Source: Ferrovum sp.
GTDB taxonomy: Bacteria; Pseudomonadota; Gammaproteobacteria; Burkholderiales; Ferrovaceae
DNA length: 5,475 nucleotides
NCBI GenBank assembly: GCA_027450105.1
Contig: DAIDKJ010000091.1
Coordinates: 1-5,475 of the forward strand
Reading direction: 5' to 3'
Below the pieces are notes generated by a model, which ran no database searches, was not told the origin of the DNA, and saw nothing but the letters and a program-made list of their open reading frames with translations. Positions 1 through 4,875 of the stretch are shown here, piece after piece (the stretch's first letter is position 1; every line of letters begins with the position of its first letter). A program made the position numbers and the translations under genes.

Positions 1-174
1 TTGCTGTCGCAGGCGGAGGCGCTATTTGCGGAGGCGCTGCAGCGCGGGATTCTGATGGATGTGGACCAGGAGGCTGCGCGGGATGAGGGCGTTGGAGGGG
101 TGCTGCGCGCTGAGGTGGAGCGGCGGAGGCCGGTGCTGGGGGTGGTGCATCTGAAGCTGACGAACCAGTGCAAT
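1..174 (+). pseudogene. Radical SAM protein, N-terminal fragment broken at the first cluster cysteine
   Basis: Frame 1 is open from the window edge, and about 58 residues of it look like real protein. The segment is alanine-, glutamate- and arginine-rich and ends in HLKLTNQCN, the stretch that in radical SAM enzymes leads directly into the CxxxCxxC motif holding the 4Fe-4S cluster. It most resembles the leader of SPASM-type or peptide-maturase radical SAM proteins, which use S-adenosylmethionine to start radical chemistry on a peptide or small molecule. Only the first cysteine (codon 57) is present. After it the DNA becomes AT-rich and the frame runs on, apparently as noise, to a stop at 319-321, so the other two cysteines and the whole barrel are missing. 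The true start may lie left of the window; the TTG at position 1 is not evidence of one. Family assignment is inferred from one motif. The break may be biological or an assembly join. Confidence 0.5.
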
Positions 175-568
175 CCATTTTATTTTAAGATCAAGAGCCA
201 CAGGAGTTATCTCAGAAGAAGAGATATCTCAGTTAGAATCCACTTATTTACTGGACATAGTGGCAGAAAAAGCAAACAAGCTAATAACTTACAACGGACA
301 ATTCAAGAATCTAGTCGTTGAAGACTACCCAATAATGAGAGAATTCATTAATAAAATTGAAAACCTTAAAGTTCCGGTGGATTTCATAAAACCTGAAGAA
401 TTCAATAAAAACAAAAAGAAAGAAACATTATACATATCGTACAGATTCAATCCCGAGTTTCAAGCCGGATTGCAACAGCAAGCTGGTTGCTTAGACAACT
501 GGGGCAGCTATGTAAGTTTAGAGGATTTTATAAATAATTCCAAAATAACAAATTGTAAATATATTTGA
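173..568 (+). CDS. Unrecognised AT-rich protein, C-terminal part, 5' end missing
   Basis: I do not recognise this gene. Frame 2 is open from 161 and stops with TGA at 566-568. The first usual start codon is the GTG at 260, which would give 102 residues. However, the reading upstream of it from about 182 (including ISEEEISQLESTYLLDI) already looks like protein: charged, amphipathic and free of stops. The simplest reading is that the gene is truncated on its left at the composition break near 173 and that GTG 260 is internal; only a weak GGA lies ahead of it. The product is soluble-looking, rich in Lys, Asn, Ile and Glu, with no membrane segment and no motif I can name. It has a Phe/Tyr-rich stretch (YISYRFNPEFQAG) and one Cys in AGCLDNWG. 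Its codon and base use match neither the G-rich DNA to its left nor the housekeeping genes to its right. It converges on rfbF, so it could belong to a polysaccharide region, but that rests on position only. Confidence 0.45.
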   Translation: MHFILRSRATGVISEEEISQLESTYLLDIVAEKANKLITYNGQFKNLVVEDYPIMREFINKIENLKVPVDFIKPEEFNKNKKKETLYISYRFNPEFQAGLQQQAGCLDNWGSYVSLEDFINNSKITNCKYI

Positions 569-647
569 AATATGCCATACAAGGCAATTACTCTGCACAG
601 CGAATCATTTTATCAATATCAAGTCTTGCTACTTGTCAAAATGTGAG

Positions 648-1421
648 TTACTCCCAATTTTTCCAGGGGGCGCACCCTGAACTCCAATGGGAGTCTAGTT
701 GTCTTTGATCTCTTAGCGTATCCATTGGTTGCCAAAACCCACGATGTTCGTAAGCCTCAAGTTGGTCGAAAGACGCCAGCTTCTGCAACGTGTGATTTTC
801 CCATGAAACTTGATCATCTTCGATCAAATCAATGACCTTTGGACTAAGAACAAAAAAGCCTCCGTTGACCCACCCCCCGTCTCCTATGGGTTTTTCCTGA
901 AATCCGAGTACGCGATTCTCGTCCTTAACCAGCGCCCCATATCTTCCAGGAGGCTGTACAGCGGTTACTGTGGCCAATTTCCCATGATTTTGATGGAATG
1001 TGCTTTGCATGGTTATATCCACGTTGGCCAAACCATCACCGTAAGTAAAGAAAAAAAACGGTTCCATTTTTACGTAAGATTCTACTCGTTTAAGTCGCCC
1101 ACCGGTTTGTGTGTTTTCCCCCGTGTCAACCAACGTGACATGCCATGGCTCGGCATGCCGATGATGCACCTTCATCTTGTTGCTCGTCATATCAAAGGTT
1201 ACATCGGACATATGCAGGAAATAATTAGCAAAATACTCCTTGATGACATATCCTCGGTATCCACAACACACGACAAATTCATTGACTCCGTGCGAAGAAT
1301 ATATTTTCATGATATGCCAAAGAATGGGGCGACCTCCAATCTCAATCATTGGCTTTGGCTTGAGGTTTGTTTCCTCGGATATCCGTGTTCCCAATCCCCC
1401 TGCCAATATGACGAGTTTCAT
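648..1421 (-). CDS. rfbF: Glucose-1-phosphate cytidylyltransferase
   Basis: This enzyme (RfbF, also called DdhA) joins CTP and glucose 1-phosphate to make CDP-glucose and pyrophosphate in the cytosol. That is the first step towards the CDP-3,6-dideoxyhexoses of O-antigens and other surface glycans. The 257-residue product has the usual full length. It shows the nucleotidyltransferase signature LAGGLGTR (6-13), KPKPM (21-25), the metal/sugar-site YGDGLANVD (127-135), EKP (176-178), WVNGGFFV (184-191), the conserved GFWQPMDTLRD (228-238) and a typical APWKNW tail. The ATG at 1419-1421 has a GGAG at 1429-1432, 7 nt upstream. The usual partner, CDP-glucose 4,6-dehydratase (rfbG), is absent: the next DNA downstream is a convergent, unrelated fragment. 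Base composition is visibly lower in GC than in yggX and argA, with the step close to the gene boundary, which suggests acquisition. It lies 21 nt after yggX on the same strand, so read-through is possible. The family call is strong; the pathway role is inferred. Confidence 0.93.
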   Translation of the reverse strand: MKLVILAGGLGTRISEETNLKPKPMIEIGGRPILWHIMKIYSSHGVNEFVVCCGYRGYVIKEYFANYFLHMSDVTFDMTSNKMKVHHRHAEPWHVTLVDTGENTQTGGRLKRVESYVKMEPFFFFTYGDGLANVDITMQSTFHQNHGKLATVTAVQPPGRYGALVKDENRVLGFQEKPIGDGGWVNGGFFVLSPKVIDLIEDDQVSWENHTLQKLASFDQLEAYEHRGFWQPMDTLRDQRQLDSHWSSGCAPWKNWE

Positions 1422-1428
1422 GTTGGAT

Positions 1429-1432
1429 CTCC
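1429..1432 (-). promoter_or_regulatory. Ribosome binding site of rfbF
   Basis: GGAG on the minus strand lies 7 nt before the rfbF ATG, inside the 21-nt gap after yggX. It supports the chosen start and independent translation of rfbF even if its message comes from the upstream string. Confidence 0.55.
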
Positions 1433-1442
1433 GATGTTTTAA

Positions 1443-1715
1443 TCAGGGTGCTGGAGGCACGTAACCGGAGGCTTGTTCGGCCCCCGCGCCAAAGAAGTGG
1501 GCCTCCATCTGGGTGGCCAGGTATTGGCGCGCACTGGCATCAGCCAGATTCAGTCGATATTCGTTGATCAGCATGGTTTGCTGCGCCAACCACTGTTTCC
1601 AGGCTTCCTCAGACACTTCCCTGTACACACGTGCGCCCAGAGGACCCGGGTAGGGTGGAAAATCCAGCCCCTTGGCTTCGCGCTGCAATTTGACACAATA
1701 AACGGTTCGACTCAT
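1443..1715 (-). CDS. yggX: YggX family Fe(2+)-trafficking / oxidative damage protection protein
   Basis: YggX is a small cytosolic protein linked to protection of iron-sulfur clusters from superoxide and to iron handling; in enteric bacteria its expression responds to oxidative stress. The 90-residue product matches the family length of about 90. It begins MSRTVYCVKLQREAKGLDF with the conserved Cys7, continues with the YPGPLGARVY segment, and carries EEAWKQWLAQQTMLINEYRLN (about 36-56) and a C-terminal GYVPP similar to the GYTP ending of the enterobacterial proteins. The ATG at 1713-1715 overlaps the argA stop in an ATGA, and AAGG at 1723-1726 provides a ribosome site 7 nt upstream. This implies translational coupling to argA. 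In many proteobacteria yggX sits beside mutY, so an argA neighbour is a different arrangement from the enteric one. Molecular function within the family remains debated; the family assignment is firm. Confidence 0.95.
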   Translation of the reverse strand: MSRTVYCVKLQREAKGLDFPPYPGPLGARVYREVSEEAWKQWLAQQTMLINEYRLNLADASARQYLATQMEAHFFGAGAEQASGYVPPAP

Positions 1716-3055
1716 GGCATGACCTTTGAATGAGCTGGTTCGGAGAGATGTTTGACGAAAACCTTGGAACGTCGCTGATAGTTATAGAGTTCCTGCTTGG
1801 CCTGAGGCAACTGTTCCACGCTGGTTTCCACGAAACCGCGTTCGGCAAACCATTGTCCCGTTCGGGTGCTCAATAGAAACAGACGATCAATTCCCAATGC
1901 CCGAGCACGTTGCTCCACATGGCGCAGCAGGGTATCGCCACGGCCTGTATTCCTATGGTCCGGGTTGATGGCAAGACAGGCCAGTTCACCCGACTGGCCA
2001 TCCCTGAAGGGATATAAGGCCACACAGCCCACCACTTGCCCCTCGTGCAACAGCACTGAAAAGCGCTCGATCTCGGCCTCCAGCAAAAGGCGGTCACGTT
2101 TGACCAGCACTCCGTCAGCCTCCAGGGGCTCGATCAGCGCCAAAATGCCAGGTACATCCGCCAGGGTTGCTGCCCTCAGTTGATCGTTGGTATCCCGGCT
2201 AACCAGTGTGCCCACCCCCTCGCGGGTAAAAAGCTCCAGAATCAAAGCGCCGTCCACATGGCGACTGATAAGATGCACACGCGCCACCCCCTGACCACAG
2301 GCGCGAACCGCACAGGGCAGATAAAACCCCACGTCCTCGGACTGGGGAGAATTGGACTGCAGCAGGGCTTTGGCCTCCTGAGCCGTGAGCTCCGAGATGG
2401 TGGCGCCGTGGGAATCCATCACACCCGGTGTATCCATGAGAAAGATCAATTTGTCTGCGTTCAAGGCAATGGCCGCCGCAGTGGCTACTTCTTCTACGGT
2501 GAGATTAAAAATTTCCCCTGTGGGGGAATACCCCAGGGGAGGCAGCAACACGATTTCCTCATCGTCCAGGCGACGCCGAATACCCTCTGCATCGACTTTT
2601 CGTACCAATCCCGTATGTTGGAAATCTACCCCCTCCACCACGCCAATGGGGCGAGCCGTGACAAAATTGCCGGTGGCCACCCGAATGGCAGAGCCCGCCA
2701 TGGGAGAATTAGCCACCCCCATGGACAACAAGGCCTCGATTTCAAAACCCAGTGTGGCCGCGGCCTCGATCAAACAATTCAAGGCCAGTGCATCGGTTAC
2801 GCGGGTGCCATTGACATACAGCGGTGCGGCACCGCGCGCCGCCAACCGGGCCTCGGTCTGGGGACGTGCGCCATGCACCAGCACCAGACGCACTCCCAAA
2901 CTGACCAGCAGATTGAGGTCGTGCGTCAGCGCAATGAATTTGCCGTCGGCCACCACTTCGCCGCCAAAAGCAATCACAAAGGTGCGATGACGGAAGGCGT
3001 TGATGTAGGGCGCAGCAGAACGAAACCAGTTGATGAATGTATCGGCTCGGGTCAT
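1712..3055 (-). CDS. argA: Amino-acid N-acetyltransferase (N-acetylglutamate synthase)
   Basis: ArgA transfers acetyl from acetyl-CoA to glutamate, the first committed step of arginine biosynthesis in the cytosol; in the classical bacterial enzyme it is feedback-inhibited by arginine. The 447-residue product has the two-domain form. An amino-acid-kinase-like domain (about 20-285) shows FGGEVV (30-35), VLVHGARPQ (58-66) and LIFLMDTPGV (203-212). A C-terminal GNAT domain (about 293-437) carries the acetyl-CoA loop RNTGRG (368-373) and the LLSTRTGQWFAERGF block (394-408). The length is close to the E. coli enzyme (443). The ATG at 3053-3055 lies 16 nt after the rsmE stop. No Shine-Dalgarno is evident in that gap, but a perfect TATAAT lies just upstream of the start (see separate entry). 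The last codons overlap the yggX start in ATGA. No other arginine gene is in view. The call is firm; the mode of translation start is open. Confidence 0.96.
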   Translation of the reverse strand: MTRADTFINWFRSAAPYINAFRHRTFVIAFGGEVVADGKFIALTHDLNLLVSLGVRLVLVHGARPQTEARLAARGAAPLYVNGTRVTDALALNCLIEAAATLGFEIEALLSMGVANSPMAGSAIRVATGNFVTARPIGVVEGVDFQHTGLVRKVDAEGIRRRLDDEEIVLLPPLGYSPTGEIFNLTVEEVATAAAIALNADKLIFLMDTPGVMDSHGATISELTAQEAKALLQSNSPQSEDVGFYLPCAVRACGQGVARVHLISRHVDGALILELFTREGVGTLVSRDTNDQLRAATLADVPGILALIEPLEADGVLVKRDRLLLEAEIERFSVLLHEGQVVGCVALYPFRDGQSGELACLAINPDHRNTGRGDTLLRHVEQRARALGIDRLFLLSTRTGQWFAERGFVETSVEQLPQAKQELYNYQRRSKVFVKHLSEPAHSKVMP

Positions 3056-3063
3056 GGGTTTGA

Positions 3064-3090
3064 ATTATATATCAGGCAAAGTCGCCCCAA
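3064..3090 (-). promoter_or_regulatory. Possible internal promoter for a near-leaderless argA transcript
   Basis: On the minus strand a perfect TATAAT lies at 3069-3064, in the 16-nt gap between rsmE and argA, with a TTGGGG at 3090-3085 as a poor -35 box and a short 15-nt spacer. A start about 7 nt after the hexamer would fall near 3057, two bases before the argA ATG, giving an almost leaderless message. This fits the lack of a ribosome site there. A single good hexamer in an AT-rich gap can arise by chance, so confidence is low. Confidence 0.3.
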
Positions 3091-3806
3091 CGGCCTTGCA
3101 GTGCCGCCAGCAAGGCCAGGGCTGCCGTTTCCGTGCGCAGTGTGCGCGGACCCAAGCGTGCAGGAGTGAAGCCGGCCATCTGGGCCCATTGAATTTCCTG
3201 GGGGGTCCAGCCCCCTTCGGGGCCCACCAGGATCCAGAACAATTCCTGGGAAGGTGGGAGGGTAAGGGCACTGCACTGTGCCTGAGGTGCGAGCAGGATG
3301 CCCGAAACCGGTTGGGGTAACCCGGATAACCAGCGTTGGACCGAGTTTACCGGCGCTACCGTGGGCAACTGGTTGCGTCCGCATTGCTCGCAGGCAGCAA
3401 TCACCACCCGTTGCCAATGGGCTTGACGGGCCAACGCCCGTTCCCCGCTCAAGCGAACCACGCTGCGCGCACTCTGCAAGGGAACGCAGTGACGCACCCC
3501 AAGTTCCACGGCTTTTTGAAACACCCAATCCATTTTATCGCCCGCGCCCAAGCACTGCGCCAACCCCACATTCAGCGGTGATTCCCGCTGTGGATCCTGA
3601 TAACGGTGCAGTCGCACCTGTGGCGACTGGCCTTCGGGCACCAGAAGCTCGCCCTCATATTCGCCCCCTTGGCCATTGAACAACACCACTCGTGCACCTG
3701 AAGCCAGACGCAACACCCGCAAGGCGTGATGCGCCAGGTTTTTGGGCAGTGCCACTTGCTCTCCGGCCTGAAGTACCCCCTCCCAAAAAAAGCGAGGGAT
3801 GGTCAC
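3072..3806 (-). CDS. rsmE: 16S rRNA (uracil(1498)-N(3))-methyltransferase
   Basis: RsmE methylates N3 of U1498 of 16S rRNA in the assembled small subunit, using S-adenosylmethionine, near the decoding site. The 244-residue product has the usual length and start (PRFF at 4-7). A PUA-like RNA-binding N-terminal domain (about 1-70) includes NLAHHALRVLRL (23-34) and LFNGQGGEYEG (42-52). It is followed by a SPOUT methyltransferase domain with KMDWVFQKAVELGV (91-104), EQCGRN (140-145), the SAM-binding-knot GPEGG (195-199) and LGPRTLRTETA (218-228). The start is a GTG at 3804-3806 overlapping the cbbR stop as GTGA. No clear ribosome site precedes it within cbbR, so translation probably depends on coupling to cbbR. 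The next gene, argA, follows after 16 nt. Family call is firm. The odd feature is the immediate linkage to a Calvin-cycle regulator. Confidence 0.96.
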   Translation of the reverse strand: MTIPRFFWEGVLQAGEQVALPKNLAHHALRVLRLASGARVVLFNGQGGEYEGELLVPEGQSPQVRLHRYQDPQRESPLNVGLAQCLGAGDKMDWVFQKAVELGVRHCVPLQSARSVVRLSGERALARQAHWQRVVIAACEQCGRNQLPTVAPVNSVQRWLSGLPQPVSGILLAPQAQCSALTLPPSQELFWILVGPEGGWTPQEIQWAQMAGFTPARLGPRTLRTETAALALLAALQGRWGDFA

Positions 3807-4738
3807 GACGTAACCGGCTCACTGGGTCGTAGGGTCATAGCCGGCAGCATGTGAGGTGCATGCTCCAACAAAAACTGCTTGAAGGCCCGAGCCACTGGCG
3901 AGAGCCGTTTGTCCCGGTGATGCACGAGATTCCAGTCCCGCACGATGGGCAAGCCGGGAACCGGTAGCAAGACCAGACGTTGGGTTTCCAGTTCCAGGGT
4001 TACTGTATGTTCTGACAAAAAAGCAATGCCCATACCGGCAATGGTGGCCTGCTTGATGGTTTCGTTACTGCTCATTTCCATGCGCGGTTTGATCTCCAAA
4101 CCATGGGACAAGAGAAAACGCTCCAGCAATTGACGGGTTCCCGAACCCTTTTCCCGTAACAGAAATGAAGCCTGGGCCACACGTTCCAGAGTGAGACGCT
4201 TGACCTGAGTGAGTGGATGATGGGGTGCCGCCACAATGATGTGGGCATTGCGCGCAAAAGGCTCCATTACCACTCCCATCTCTTCCGGTGGCTGCCCCAT
4301 GATAACCAAATCCACTTCGTTATGCAGAAGTTGGTGCACGATACCAGCCCGATTATTGACCGACAGTTTGAGTTGTACTGTAGGGTACAATTCGCAAAAA
4401 CGGGTCAGCAAGGTGGGCGCAAAATATTTGGCCGTACTGATGATGGCAATATCAAGACGTCCACTCACCCCTTCGCGCAAACTTTCAATCGCTTCCTGGG
4501 CATCTTTTATCTGCCGGGCAATGATCCGGGAATGCTGGTACAGTTCTTCTCCGGCTTGGGTCAAGTAGATTTTTTTGCCCATTTGTTCGAATAACGGGAT
4601 CCCCACCACTTCCTCCAGCTGCTTCACCTGCATGGAGACCGCAGGCTGGGTGAGGTGCAGTTCTTCGCTGGCGCGAGAAAAACTCAATAAGCGCGCCACG
4701 GATTCGAAGATTTGTAACTGCCGAAAGGTAAAGTGCAC
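3803..4738 (-). CDS. cbbR: LysR-type regulator of CO2-fixation genes (CbbR)
   Basis: CbbR is the LysR-family activator of Calvin-cycle (cbb) operons and responds to metabolites that report redox and carbon status. The 311-residue product has a winged helix-turn-helix (about 3-62, with SFSRASEELHLTQPAVSMQV at 19-38), a linker helix (about 60-90) and a two-lobed effector domain (about 93-295). Within the latter, STAKYFAP (101-108), EVDLVIMGQPPE (141-152), LREKGSGTRQLLERF (194-208), SNETIKQ (224-230) and KRLSPVARAF (277-286) are patterns I associate with CbbR rather than LysR proteins in general. The start is GTG at 4736-4738; the upstream frame reaches a stop without another ATG, GTG or TTG. 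A weak GGGA lies 7 nt upstream. It diverges from gap across 137 nt and overlaps rsmE by 4 nt. Autoregulation is likely, since a T-N11-A dyad sits just ahead of its start. Related LysR proteins cannot be fully excluded without a tree. Confidence 0.88.
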   Translation of the reverse strand: MHFTFRQLQIFESVARLLSFSRASEELHLTQPAVSMQVKQLEEVVGIPLFEQMGKKIYLTQAGEELYQHSRIIARQIKDAQEAIESLREGVSGRLDIAIISTAKYFAPTLLTRFCELYPTVQLKLSVNNRAGIVHQLLHNEVDLVIMGQPPEEMGVVMEPFARNAHIIVAAPHHPLTQVKRLTLERVAQASFLLREKGSGTRQLLERFLLSHGLEIKPRMEMSSNETIKQATIAGMGIAFLSEHTVTLELETQRLVLLPVPGLPIVRDWNLVHHRDKRLSPVARAFKQFLLEHAPHMLPAMTLRPSEPVTS

Positions 4739-4742
4739 GGAA

Positions 4743-4761
4743 TTATCCCGAATTCTGATAA
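4743..4761. promoter_or_regulatory. Candidate CbbR operator, TTATC-N9-GATAA dyad
   Basis: Perfect 5-bp inverted arms flank a 9-nt centre and contain the LysR consensus T-N11-A (T4746, A4758). The centre at 4752 lies about 62 nt upstream of the gap start point predicted from the TATAAT at 4802-4807, which is the usual place of a LysR recognition site at an activated promoter. It also lies 5-23 nt upstream of the cbbR start codon, where binding would block cbbR transcription. The sequence and spacing are observed; the binding protein is inferred. Confidence 0.55.
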
Positions 4762-4767
4762 AACCAT

Positions 4768-4796
4768 TTTATATTGGCTTCATTATTTCCTCATAA
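4768..4796 (-). promoter_or_regulatory. Candidate cbbR promoter
   Basis: On the minus strand, TATAAA at 4773-4768 (-10) and TTATGA at 4796-4791 (weak -35) are 17 nt apart. The predicted start near 4761 leaves a leader of about 23 nt. The start would lie inside the first T-N11-A dyad, as expected for an autorepressed LysR gene. The -35 match is poor. Confidence 0.35.
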
Positions 4797-4807
4797 TTTT
4801 TTATAAT
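4779..4807 (+). promoter_or_regulatory. Candidate gap promoter with a consensus -10 and weak -35
   Basis: A perfect TATAAT (4802-4807) is preceded after 17 nt by TTCATT (4779-4784), a poor -35 box. A strong -10 with a weak -35 suits an activator-dependent promoter. The predicted start is near 4814 and the untranslated leader about 62 nt. Confidence 0.5.
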
Positions 4808-4811
4808 GAGG
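4789..4811. promoter_or_regulatory. Second T-N11-A dyad, CCTCAT-N11-ATGAGG, over the gap -10 box
   Basis: Six-base perfect arms separated by 11 nt again give T-N11-A (T4794, A4806). The right arm overlaps the gap TATAAT, so a protein bound here would be expected to compete with polymerase at gap. The left arm overlaps the proposed cbbR -35 region. A nearby CATTAT at 4781-4786 and ATAATG at 4803-4808 also pair, so the exact operator limits are uncertain. It could be a repressive or low-affinity CbbR site, or a site for another regulator. Confidence 0.4.
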
Positions 4812-4864
4812 GGCTAAGAACAGGTTCACCCTATAACAACACTCACTACAATTTCACACTTTCG

Positions 4865-4869
4865 AGGAG
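4865..4869 (+). promoter_or_regulatory. Ribosome binding site deciding the gap start
   Basis: AGGAG lies 6 nt before the ATG at 4876. A second ATG at 4871 is out of frame with gap and only 1 nt from this element, too close to be used. The site therefore supports 4876. Confidence 0.75.
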
Positions 4870-4875
4870 AATGTC

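Noticed and set aside
13..38. 11-bp direct repeat GCGGAGGCGCT at 13-23 and 28-38
   Set aside because: The copies are in register with the reading frame and both encode AEAL; they look like codon repetition in a G-rich, alanine- and glutamate-rich stretch rather than a mobile-element or binding-site repeat.
175..321. Continuation of frame 1 across the composition break as a fusion protein
   Set aside because: The residues after the break are Arg/Ser/His-rich, lack the second and third cluster cysteines, and lie opposite a better coding signal in frame 2, so this is out-of-frame read-through.
620..635. CAAGT-CTTGCT-ACTTG hairpin in the convergent spacer, as a terminator for rfbF or the plus-strand fragment
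   Set aside because: The stem is only 5 bp with A/T-rich arms and has no T-run on either strand, so it is too weak to call an intrinsic terminator.
810..1442. Plus-strand 210-codon frame opposite rfbF
   Set aside because: It is antisense to a complete rfbF with all family motifs, and shows no motif or ribosome site of its own.
2180..3169. Long plus-strand open frame of 329 codons opposite argA
   Set aside because: It is antisense to a full-length, motif-complete argA; its translation is rich in Gln, His and Gly without any recognisable domain, as is typical of shadow frames in GC-rich genes.
4832..4837. TATAAC as a second gap -10 box
   Set aside because: No -35-like hexamer occurs at a proper distance (the region 17 nt upstream is AGGGGC), and the TATAAT at 4802-4807 is better.
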